The notes beneath the pieces are model-generated. The model was not told the origin of the DNA. It was given only the letters and a program-made list of their open reading frames with translations, and ran no database searches. Made by a program: the position numbers and the translations under genes. Positions 16,693 to 22,214 of a DNA stretch of 24,971 nt are shown here, piece by piece. This DNA is from a virus: IMG/VR virus record IMGVR_UViG_3300033993_000697, positions 1 through 24,971 of that record; one strand, 5' to 3'. Every line of letters begins with the position of its first letter. Position 1 is the stretch's first letter.

Positions 16693-16812
16693 ATGGCAAA
16701 GGCGAAAAGCACAGCATCGGCAAGTTGGCAACCAAAGCCCAAGAGAAAAAACAAGGGCGTACATTCTAAGAATAACAAACCCGCGAAAAGGTATCGCGGC
16801 CAAGGTAGATAA
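16693..16812 (+). CDS. 39-aa highly basic protein
   Basis: An ATG at 16693, 1 nt after the preceding stop, opens 39 codons ending at TAA 16810-16812. The product is extremely basic (Lys/Arg rich) with Asn, Ser and Gly, a pattern GVHSKNNKP, and the ending YRGQGR. Tight packing with the genes on both sides supports it as real. Similar short basic proteins are, to my recollection, common in this position in Bacteroidota phages. It may bind nucleic acid or membranes; the function is unknown. Confidence 0.6.
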   Translation: MAKAKSTASASWQPKPKRKNKGVHSKNNKPAKRYRGQGR

Positions 16813-16813
16813 C

Positions 16814-17047
16814 ATGAAAAAACTATTAGAGATTTTTAAGGGCGACAACGGCCAGTTAAGCAGCAAGCGTTTTGTGGGAATCATTGGCGCGTTTGTTCTG
16901 TTTGGAACTATGGCGCACAACAGCATGAGCCCGCAAGAGATTGCACCTAGTAAGGAATTGGTAGCAGCTGTTGAATGGGTAACTATTTTAACCCTAGGTT
17001 TCACATCAGTTGACAAGTTCAGCGGCAAAAAGAATGACGAAGAATAG
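16814..17047 (+). CDS. Putative holin (two membrane segments)
   Basis: 77 residues with membrane segments near 20-35 (FVGIIGAFVLFGTMA) and 49-66 (LVAAVEWVTILTLGFTSV), short basic/acidic ends, and an N-terminal NGQLSSKRFVG motif typical of small Bacteroidota phage membrane proteins annotated as holin-like. It would permit endolysin release or membrane depolarisation. The gene lies three genes upstream of the cell-wall enzyme, as expected for a lysis cassette. It overlaps the next start by 14 nt. Confidence 0.65.
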   Translation: MKKLLEIFKGDNGQLSSKRFVGIIGAFVLFGTMAHNSMSPQEIAPSKELVAAVEWVTILTLGFTSVDKFSGKKNDEE

Positions 17048-17336
17048 TTTAACTATTTTACTGTTTGTTCTGCTGTTTGTAGGCGGCATTCTGTACGTTG
17101 AGTACGCAGTTCCAAAGATAGAGCGCCTCGTGCATGGTCCGGCTATTCGTGTAATCGACAAGGAGCTCGACACGATCTATCAATTAAAACTGAAATACAA
17201 AACGCTGCACGATACCCAGGTTGTAATCAATCAAAAATATGACACGCTTTATATATCTCTTACTGGCGATACTAGCTGCGGCACCACGCTACGGCTTATC
17301 GCAATGCACAGACAGCTCGACAGCAGCGGCAAGTAA
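17034..17336 (+). CDS. Inner-membrane spanin-like candidate
   Basis: The start at 17034 (MTKNSLTILLFVLLF) is preferred over an upstream in-frame ATG at 17010 because it places the membrane helix (about 5-25) at the N-terminus. The 100-residue product then has a charged helical periplasmic-type region with YQLKLKYKTLHDTQVV. That layout is typical of i-spanins (Rz-like). The next gene starts about 98 nt before this one ends, in another frame, as in Rz/Rz1 nested pairs. The role is inferred from architecture only. Confidence 0.55.
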   Translation: MTKNSLTILLFVLLFVGGILYVEYAVPKIERLVHGPAIRVIDKELDTIYQLKLKYKTLHDTQVVINQKYDTLYISLTGDTSCGTTLRLIAMHRQLDSSGK

Positions 17337-17544
17337 TTACTATTTGATTAAGGGCGCAGAGGCCCGTGAGAATCTTGCACTATGTCGCGAATACCGCAAG
17401 ATAGACAGCGCAGTAATAGAAACCCAAGGGCGCATACAGGATAAGCTTTTAAACGAGATTAAAATGCGTGACAATAAGTATATAAGACTTAGACGCGTGA
17501 CCTATGTAATCGCTGCAGCATTTATTTTAACTTTGATCTTATGA
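17239..17544 (+). CDS. Spanin-like candidate with signal peptide and C-terminal TM
   Basis: 101 residues: signal-like N-terminus (MTRFIYLLLAILAAAP), a Cys at 23 in LSQC (a poor lipobox), a helical charged middle, and a hydrophobic C-terminus at about 86-101 (RRVTYVIAAAFILTLIL). A signal plus terminal membrane segment would fit a unimolecular spanin, but the basic RLRR before the last segment is less expected for that topology. It is partly embedded in the preceding gene and overlaps the endolysin start by 4 nt. An outer-membrane partner of the 17034 product is the alternative. Confidence 0.55.
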   Translation: MTRFIYLLLAILAAAPRYGLSQCTDSSTAAASNYYLIKGAEARENLALCREYRKIDSAVIETQGRIQDKLLNEIKMRDNKYIRLRRVTYVIAAAFILTLIL

Positions 17545-18104
17545 ATATAGCAATTTTAAAGGCCACAATGGCCGCCAAGGGTTACGCCTTTTTTGAAAAT
17601 GGCGAGTTTAATTTGAACATAATCGGGGTGCGCAACAGCGACACTGGCAAGAAAGTAACCAACGCATTCGACGACAAGCTTATTGTTGCCTACAAGCAGG
17701 GCGGCGGATGGGTTGTAAAAGAATGGCCAGCAACCTGCGACAACGGCGGCGGCACTGCTCGCCTAGTTCCAAACCAATACCGGGGCAGCCATGCCATCGG
17801 ATTGCACCAGGGAAAGTATGAAGCATTAAAACAATGCGGACCTGTAACCGTGTATCGTGACTTTACAAAAGACGGGATCTATCAAGAGGATAAAAAAGAA
17901 ACGGGCGTTTTTGGTATTAACATCCACAAAGCCGGTGTGGATTCTGCCCGGGTAGATGACTGGAGCCACGGCTGTCAAGTGTTCAAACGTGTTGCAGATT
18001 TCAACGAGTTTATGTTGCTTGCAAAAAAAGCGGCCGCCTTGCATGGCAACCGCTTTAGTTATACGCTAATTGAAAGCAAGGACCTGGTTAACCCTTTGGG
18101 CTAA
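17541..18104 (+). CDS. Putative endolysin with L,D-transpeptidase-like motif
   Basis: 187 residues. Residues 123-147 read VFGINIHKAG... DWSHGCQVF, giving His129 and Ser142-His143-Gly144-Cys145. This resembles the H-x(n)-S/T-H-G-C active site of YkuD-type L,D-transpeptidase-like enzymes, which act on peptidoglycan stem peptides. The location at the end of the lysis cassette and the absence of another muralytic gene support an endolysin role. No signal peptide is seen, so a holin would be needed for export. The 3' end overlaps the convergent recT gene by 17 nt and contains its terminator. Confidence 0.7.
   Translation: MNIAILKATMAAKGYAFFENGEFNLNIIGVRNSDTGKKVTNAFDDKLIVAYKQGGGWVVKEWPATCDNGGGTARLVPNQYRGSHAIGLHQGKYEALKQCGPVTVYRDFTKDGIYQEDKKETGVFGINIHKAGVDSARVDDWSHGCQVFKRVADFNEFMLLAKKAAALHGNRFSYTLIESKDLVNPLG
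18023..18056 (-). terminator. Intrinsic terminator of the minus-strand recombination operon
   Basis: Read on the minus strand, AAAGCGGTTGCC (18056-18045) pairs with GGCGGCCGCTTT (18038-18027) around the loop ATGCAA: a 12-bp stem with two U-G pairs. It runs straight into seven T (18029-18023). On the plus strand the two wobbles become C-A mismatches, so the structure suits minus-strand RNA. It lies about 30 nt past the recT stop, inside the 3' part of the endolysin gene. Confidence 0.82.
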
Positions 18105-18660
18105 TCATCTTGTTTATCTCGGCCACAGCGTTGGGCTCTTCGTGCTGTATGTCCACGATTTCTTCAACGCTGTGCATGCCCATAGTAATTTCGGGCGCAT
18201 AGAGACGGCCAAAAAACGCCGCTGCTCTGTAGCGCATCATTAACTCGGGCATTGTTTTCCATTTGCTGCCTGATTTGTCCACCCACCCTTCAGCCTTGGC
18301 CATGTCCATGGTGACAATAGGACCCTCTACGGGCTCGCCTGTGGCCTTTTCTACACAGACGGCTTTAATACCCTTAGCCAAGTCGCCAACAAAGCGAAGA
18401 GTGGTAAATTTACCGCAGCCGTTTATAGCTGCAATTACGAAAGTGCTAGACCATGAAGGGCGGCCGTGAATGATGTGCAGATTTTGCATAACCATTAGCG
18501 GACTGGCCCCGATTCTGTGGGCAATTTCTAGGGCCACAAGGGTGTTTGCAACGTTACCTTTGTACTGTGTTGGCACAAGGTCGGAGGCGCTCAGGGCTTT
18601 GGCCTCACGTTGGGCAAGGTCAAAGTTTGACAAGGGGGTAATTTCTGTTTTATTTTCCAT
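18088..18660 (-). CDS. recT: RecT-like single-strand annealing protein
   Basis: 190 residues with RecT-family features: an N-terminal region, then PTQYKGNVANTLVALEIAHRIGASPLMVMQNL, SWSSTFVIAAIN, a beta region (FTTLRFVGD), and KWKTMPELMMRYRAAAFFGRLYAPEITMG. It would anneal single strands left by the partner exonuclease during recombination or genome processing. At 190 residues it is shorter than E. coli RecT (about 270), though the core appears complete. Its start overlaps the nuclease stop by 11 nt, and its 3' end overlaps the endolysin gene. Confidence 0.85.
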   Translation of the reverse strand: MENKTEITPLSNFDLAQREAKALSASDLVPTQYKGNVANTLVALEIAHRIGASPLMVMQNLHIIHGRPSWSSTFVIAAINGCGKFTTLRFVGDLAKGIKAVCVEKATGEPVEGPIVTMDMAKAEGWVDKSGSKWKTMPELMMRYRAAAFFGRLYAPEITMGMHSVEEIVDIQHEEPNAVAEINKMISPKG

Positions 18661-19405
18661 AGTTAAAAAGTGTTAAGGGTTGCACTGTATCGCCGTAGCC
18701 AGGCCATTCGTCTAGTTTTACGCACTCGATAAATGTTTGAATATCTTGTTGGTATTCTTCACGGCCTCGCTGCATATCTTCTGCCGTCATGTAATAAACG
18801 CCGACCAGGTGCGGCTCGGACTTTTCAACAGCAATAAAGAAAAAGCCCTGGCTATTCGGCACGCCGTCGGAATAGAACGCAGCTTGCACATGATAGCGAT
18901 ATTTATGGCATGATCTTGCGAAACCTTTGGGGCTTGCGTCGTCTGTGGTTTTAATGTCAATTATCAAACCGTCATCAGTTAACCGGTCAATGATCCCACG
19001 GCAATCGACTAGGGTTCTGTCCTGCCAGTTAACCATAATTTCACTTTTGCCTGGCTTTGCTAAAAGATAGGCAGCCGCAGGATGGTCATAAATGGCCTTT
19101 GCCATGGCTTCTATTTGCTTGTCTTGATCTTTGGATAAGATGGTAAGCCCTTCGGTTTGAATGGCAAACTGGTGCCAGAGTTCTTTGCCTTCTTTTGTGC
19201 GTCGGTCAATCTGTGGGGCAATGGTGTAGCGCTTGCCAAACTCTTGCGGCTCTAAGATTCTGCAGTGCACAGCCTTGCCCATTATAAGTGCCGGGCTATC
19301 TTCGTCCTTTTGCAGGGTGCCGTCTATGTATTTGTGTTTATACAGGACCGGGGCTTTTCTCAGTAGGTCCAAGCGGCTTTTTGACAGTATGTGTTTCACT
19401 TTCAT
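18650..19405 (-). CDS. PD-(D/E)XK exonuclease, RecE-like
   Basis: 251 residues with the PDDEXK_1/RecE C-terminal pattern: SPALIMGKAVHCRILEP (His47 and Glu52), CRGIIDRLTDDGLIIDIKTT containing D150-I-K152, and YHVQAAFYSD (Gln174). The enzyme would resect duplex ends 5' to 3' and hand single strands to the RecT-like protein encoded next to it. Start ATG at 19405 (minus) lies only 5 nt after a minus-strand -7-like box (TATTTTTG at 19418-19411), implying a leaderless message. Confidence 0.9.
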   Translation of the reverse strand: MKVKHILSKSRLDLLRKAPVLYKHKYIDGTLQKDEDSPALIMGKAVHCRILEPQEFGKRYTIAPQIDRRTKEGKELWHQFAIQTEGLTILSKDQDKQIEAMAKAIYDHPAAAYLLAKPGKSEIMVNWQDRTLVDCRGIIDRLTDDGLIIDIKTTDDASPKGFARSCHKYRYHVQAAFYSDGVPNSQGFFFIAVEKSEPHLVGVYYMTAEDMQRGREEYQQDIQTFIECVKLDEWPGYGDTVQPLTLFNYGK

Positions 19406-19443
19406 GATGGCAAAAATACGAAATGTTTTTGTATATTTGTGGT
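19406..19443. promoter_or_regulatory. Bidirectional promoter with inverted repeat
   Basis: This 38-nt gap drives divergent genes. Plus strand: TATATTTG at 19432-19439, ATG 4 nt later. Minus strand: TATTTTTG at 19418-19411, ATG 5 nt later. Both transcripts should be leaderless. Between and over them lies a perfect inverted repeat, CAAAAA (19411-19416) and TTTTTG (19426-19431). That makes an obvious operator, which a bound protein would use to control both directions. No strong -33 TTG is visible for either promoter. Confidence 0.7.
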
Positions 19444-19626
19444 ATGTATAAGGAAAACATTGTTAAAGTTTGGAAAATTAAGTGTATCGAAAAGGGCACT
19501 TCGTTAAATGCCATCTGTAATAAACTGGGTATTGACCGCGAATTATTGACCCGATGGGAAAGGGCCGAGCCAAAAAGTTTACGCCTGGCTAAACAGATCG
19601 ATCAGGCTATAGAAGAAATGCCGTAG
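19444..19626 (+). CDS. Small HTH regulator, Cro/XRE-like size
   Basis: 60 residues. The central SLNAICNKLGIDRELLTRWERAEPKSL reads as a helix-turn-helix (residues about 20-46) in a basic, all-helical small protein like short XRE-type or Cro-like regulators. I start it at 19444, 4 nt after a perfect -7 box, rather than at an ATG 21 nt upstream that lies inside the promoter. It is followed by its own terminator. It is likely to act on the adjacent inverted repeat and so regulate itself and the recombination genes. Confidence 0.72.
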   Translation: MYKENIVKVWKIKCIEKGTSLNAICNKLGIDRELLTRWERAEPKSLRLAKQIDQAIEEMP

Positions 19627-19671
19627 ATTTGTAGCGCCGAGGTTTGACAGCTTGGGTGTTCTGTATCATAA

Positions 19672-19705
19672 AGGGCCTCGTAGAAATACGGGGCTTTACT
19701 TTTTT
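19672..19705 (+). terminator. Intrinsic terminator after the HTH gene
   Basis: AGGGCCTCGTA (19672-19682) pairs with TACGGGGCTTT (19687-19697) across a GAAA tetraloop. The 11-bp stem includes three G-U pairs, and a run of six T follows at 19700-19705. The G-U pairs make it specific for the plus strand. It lies about 45 nt after the regulator stop, so the regulator appears to be a single-gene transcript separated from the downstream operon. Confidence 0.87.
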
Positions 19706-19727
19706 GTAAAAGTTTTTTGTTTTTTTC

Positions 19728-19766
19728 TTGCTTATGTGAATTGTATGTTATTAGTTTGCATTCACA
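19728..19766 (+). promoter_or_regulatory. Early-operon promoter with flanking inverted repeat
   Basis: TTG at 19728-19730 is followed after 20 nt by TTAGTTTG at 19751-19758 (one mismatch to TAnnTTTG). A 7-bp inverted repeat, TGTGAAT at 19735-19741 and ATTCACA at 19760-19766, brackets the -7 box and looks like an operator for repression. The first gene begins at 19780, giving a leader of roughly 15 nt. Confidence 0.65.
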
Positions 19767-19779
19767 AGATACAAACACT

Positions 19780-19995
19780 ATGAGTTTAGACATCATTTAT
19801 TTAATCATTGCTACGCCTGTCACCATTGCGGTGATGTACGGAAGCCACGTAATTAAGCGCAACCGTAAGCGCCGAATCGAAACCCCTGAGGCACAGCCCT
19901 ACAAGTTTGAGCGGGATGAGTACCGCCCAGAGTTTAACGAGTTTTCGCAAATGCTGCTACAGCGCAAAATGTACAAAGGGAGGGCCGACAAATGA
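19780..19995 (+). CDS. Small membrane-anchored protein, unknown function
   Basis: 71 residues from the ATG at 19780 (an upstream in-frame ATG at 19717 lies before the promoter and is rejected). A membrane segment near 4-24 (DIIYLIIATPVTIAVMYGSHV) is followed by a strongly basic stretch KRNRKRR and a soluble tail with several charged residues. First gene of the early operon, overlapping the next by 4 nt. Possibly a membrane anchor or host-takeover factor; the function is not known. Confidence 0.65.
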   Translation: MSLDIIYLIIATPVTIAVMYGSHVIKRNRKRRIETPEAQPYKFERDEYRPEFNEFSQMLLQRKMYKGRADK

Positions 19996-20288
19996 ACACA
20001 CCAATAGAAAAGCTTATTTTGGATTTGCAAGCTTTGCAGAGCCATTACCAATTCATTGAGCGACACGGCAAAAACTTGCGGGCTAGCGATGCAATAGCGG
20101 CGGCGTTAAAGCAACTGCACAAACGACTGCAAGAAGAGGCCGACGTGATTATTGAGGCCTATAACGCAGCTGGAGGGCAAGCCGGTGGGCAAAAGTATTA
20201 TGAGGGTCTGTACAGATCAGGTGTAGACGAGTTAAAATCTTATGTGGGATATAAGTATGAAGGCAACAGTAGTGAAGGCGACGATTAA
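19992..20288 (+). CDS. 98-aa helical protein, unknown function
   Basis: The N-terminal two thirds are predicted helical (EKLILDLQALQSHYQFIERHG, AAALKQLHKRLQEEADVII). A Gly/Gln-rich segment and an acidic C-terminal tail follow. No signal, membrane segment or known motif is visible. It is coupled to its neighbour by a 4-nt overlap. Its 3' end is overlapped by a small gene at 20257 in another frame. Typical early phage small protein; no role assigned. Confidence 0.6.
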   Translation: MNTPIEKLILDLQALQSHYQFIERHGKNLRASDAIAAALKQLHKRLQEEADVIIEAYNAAGGQAGGQKYYEGLYRSGVDELKSYVGYKYEGNSSEGDD

Positions 20289-20391
20289 CTTTATATCCAA
20301 ATGGCGGGTATATTATGCAGGCGAACTGCTTGCCACCTTTGAAAACGAAAAGGATGCTAGAGATTACGCAGCCTTTATAGATAGCCAATAA
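20257..20391 (+). CDS. 44-aa protein, unknown function
   Basis: ATG at 20257 opens 44 codons to TAA 20389-20391; an alternative GTG start at 20272 would reduce the overlap with the preceding gene from 32 to 17 nt. The sequence SKWRVYYAGELLATFENEKDARDYAAFI looks like a compact beta-hairpin-plus-helix domain. Without it a gap of about 100 nt would remain in an otherwise fully packed operon. No function is recognised. Confidence 0.55.
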   Translation: MKATVVKATINFISKWRVYYAGELLATFENEKDARDYAAFIDSQ

Positions 20392-20392
20392 A

Positions 20393-20566
20393 ATGACCAA
20401 AAAAACCTACTATAAAAACACTATTCCAATGATTTGGGCTGTGGCTGTGCTTCGTGATGATTTTAACAAGACCTGGCAAGCCATTGGCGACCGCCTAGGC
20501 AGAAGCCCAAGCACAGTAAGGGCGTTATATTTAGAATTTGACAACGTTAAAAACAAAAAACTATGA
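20393..20566 (+). CDS. 57-aa HTH protein
   Basis: ATG at 20393 starts 1 nt after the previous gene and stops at TGA 20564-20566, overlapping the next ATG by 4 nt. Residues 26-50 (KTWQAIGDRLGRSPSTVRALYLEF) form a convincing helix-turn-helix of the type that scans W-x-x-I-G-x-x-L-x-R-S-x-S-T-V. The protein may be a small transcription regulator of later phage genes, or a DNA-binding accessory. Small basic, no other domains. Confidence 0.62.
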   Translation: MTKKTYYKNTIPMIWAVAVLRDDFNKTWQAIGDRLGRSPSTVRALYLEFDNVKNKKL

Positions 20567-20931
20567 TCTACATATTTTACACCAGCATCGCATTGGCTGC
20601 CATCGTAAGCATTGGCACAATCAAAGCGCAAATGGCTCACATTAAGGGGCTGAAAGGAATGTACAAAGAAGAGAGCCGCAGGGCCCACGACTACAATTTA
20701 ACCATTATGGACCTACGCGCTGAGCTTAGAAGCGTGCAAGATGTTTCAAAGACCTGGGCCAAGGTTGCCCACGAAACGAGCGACGATTTAACTAGGGCTA
20801 TGATGCAGCACGCTCATGAAATGGAGCAGATGAGGGCCGAGCTATGGAAAGCAGGCGAGGCGAAAAGAAAAAATAGCGAGTACAAAAAAGCATGGAGAGC
20901 TAAGCGCAAAGCAAATGGAACTGGAAACTAA
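20563..20931 (+). CDS. Membrane-anchored coiled-coil protein
   Basis: 122 residues. A membrane segment spans about 2-18 (IYIFYTSIALAAIVSIG), then a long charged coiled coil with heptad spacing continues to a very basic C-terminus (KRKNSEYKKAWRAKRKANG). Topology with the coiled coil in the cytoplasm or periplasm cannot be settled. It overlaps the DnaA-like gene by 17 nt. Function unknown; it may tether another early protein to the membrane. Confidence 0.62.
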   Translation: MIYIFYTSIALAAIVSIGTIKAQMAHIKGLKGMYKEESRRAHDYNLTIMDLRAELRSVQDVSKTWAKVAHETSDDLTRAMMQHAHEMEQMRAELWKAGEAKRKNSEYKKAWRAKRKANGTGN

Positions 20932-21418
20932 CTACTTACTCGCTTACGCAAAGTGCAGGCAAAAGGTGGCGTATTTAGAGCGTCACCTAGAAACCTTAAT
21001 ACAGAAGCACGAGCGTGAAATTACCGAACTGAAGGGCGAACTAATTAACCCGCTTATTGATTGGAAAAAGCCACAGCCTCGCAACATGTCGCGTTTATGC
21101 AAAGCAGTCTGCAGGGTGTGTGACATAACACCAGGGCAATTAGTAAGCCCACAGCGTAGGCGCAATTATGTGATCGGGCGACAGTTGTTTTTTTACGTTG
21201 GCCGTTATGAGATGAAAATACAATGGTCAAAGCTTGCGGGGTTTCTGTGTAAGGATCATTCGACAGGCATTCACGGCGCAGATCAGTTTGAGAATTATTT
21301 GAAACTTGGCTACAAACACGAAACGCAGTTATATTACGATGTGCTGGCTGAACTAGCCGACGAAGTAGATATAATCGAAGAGGTTGAATTGGCTGAAATT
21401 GAGGAGGTGAAAGCGTGA
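20915..21418 (+). CDS. DnaA domain-IV-like DNA-binding protein
   Basis: 167 residues: an N-terminal coiled coil (about 8-45) and a C-terminal domain resembling DnaA domain IV. Visible are LCKAVCRVCDITPGQLVSPQRRRNYVIGRQ (61-90), a basic helix region, and FLCKDHSTGIHGADQFENYL (110-129). The last includes the DHST signature of the DnaA-box-binding helix-turn-helix. No AAA+ domain is present. It may bind the phage origin or compete with host DnaA. It lies upstream of replication genes in the same operon. The acidic C-terminus may contact partners. Confidence 0.8.
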   Translation: MELETNYLLAYAKCRQKVAYLERHLETLIQKHEREITELKGELINPLIDWKKPQPRNMSRLCKAVCRVCDITPGQLVSPQRRRNYVIGRQLFFYVGRYEMKIQWSKLAGFLCKDHSTGIHGADQFENYLKLGYKHETQLYYDVLAELADEVDIIEEVELAEIEEVKA

Positions 21419-21609
21419 AAACCTTTATAATCACAATCGAAATAGAACACACAGACCGCAGTTTTGAGCGCCCAGAAGTGCAGCAGTTTGTTGCACAAAT
21501 CGGCAGCCCGCAGGCAAACTGGGTGAAGGCAATGAAACAAGCGTTTAAGCAGACAATTTTAGGCGAGAAAGCCCACGACATCCATGTAACTTATGCGTTG
21601 AAAGAATGA
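21415..21609 (+). CDS. 64-aa protein, unknown function
   Basis: GTG at 21415 overlaps the preceding stop (GTGA). The 64-residue product begins with a strand-like KTFIITIEIEHTD, then FERPEVQQFVAQIG and a helix WVKAMKQAFKQ, ending with HVTYALKE: a small alpha/beta domain. A strong AGGAGG at 21402-21407, 7 nt before the GTG, is unusual for this phage but is also the codons for Glu-Glu-Val, so its role is uncertain. It overlaps the next gene by 4 nt. Confidence 0.62.
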   Translation: MKTFIITIEIEHTDRSFERPEVQQFVAQIGSPQANWVKAMKQAFKQTILGEKAHDIHVTYALKE

Positions 21610-22214
21610 AACGGAAACGATGGACAGAAGCGGAAACCGAGCAGCTGCGACAACTTTACCCAACGACGCTTTGCAAGGATTTAGCCAAGGTTTTTAACTG
21701 CGAAATTGCCCAAGTTTATAACCGTGCTAACAAGGTCGGATTGCATAAGAATGCTGAATGGCTTTTACAACACTATAAAGACACATACAAGGGCCATGAA
21801 CGCACCCAATTCCAAAAAGGTATGAAGTCTTGGAACAAAGGAATGAAAGGCTTACAAATCGGCGGCGTTGAAACCCAATTTAAGAAAGGGCAAACACCAC
21901 ACAACACGAAACCAATCGGTCACCGTAGTACCAGGGATGGCTATTTGGTAGAAAAGACAGAAAACGGCTTTGAGTTTGTGCATGTGCTACTTTACAAACA
22001 GCATCACGGCGAAATACCAGCCGGAAAGTTTGTGCGGTTTATTGATGGCAACCGTCAAAATATCTGCATAGAGAATTTGATGTTAATAGACAGAAAGGCC
22101 CACATGCTACAAAATAGCATCCAAAATTTGCCTGAGCCGATTAAGCAAGTTATACACATTAAAAAATCAATCACACGTAAAATAAACCAATTAGAAAAAA
22201 ATGGCACGCAATAA
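21606..22214 (+). CDS. HNH homing-type endonuclease
   Basis: 202 residues: an N-terminal Myb/HTH-like segment (WTEAETEQLRQLYPT, 6-20), a linker with repeated FQKG/FKKGQTPHN motifs typical of phage HNH proteins, and a C-terminal HNH_3-like core, VHVLLYKQHHGEIPAGKFVRFIDGNRQNICIENL (125-158). His126 and Asn158 are present, but the usual central His before the D-G-N is Phe (RFIDGN), so activity may be altered. No intron is seen around it, suggesting a freestanding selfish gene inserted in the operon. Confidence 0.8.
   Translation: MKRKRWTEAETEQLRQLYPTTLCKDLAKVFNCEIAQVYNRANKVGLHKNAEWLLQHYKDTYKGHERTQFQKGMKSWNKGMKGLQIGGVETQFKKGQTPHNTKPIGHRSTRDGYLVEKTENGFEFVHVLLYKQHHGEIPAGKFVRFIDGNRQNICIENLMLIDRKAHMLQNSIQNLPEPIKQVIHIKKSITRKINQLEKNGTQ

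Noticed and set aside
17010-17033. Longer start for the spanin-like gene at ATG 17010
   Set aside because: It would place eight extra residues (TSSAAKR) before the membrane helix and extend the overlap with the holin-like gene; 17034 fits better.
21402-21407. Perfect AGGAGG before the GTG at 21415
   Set aside because: Elsewhere in this phage starts do not use such sites and the bases are the codons for Glu-Glu-Val, so coincidence cannot be excluded; not listed as a ribosome binding site.
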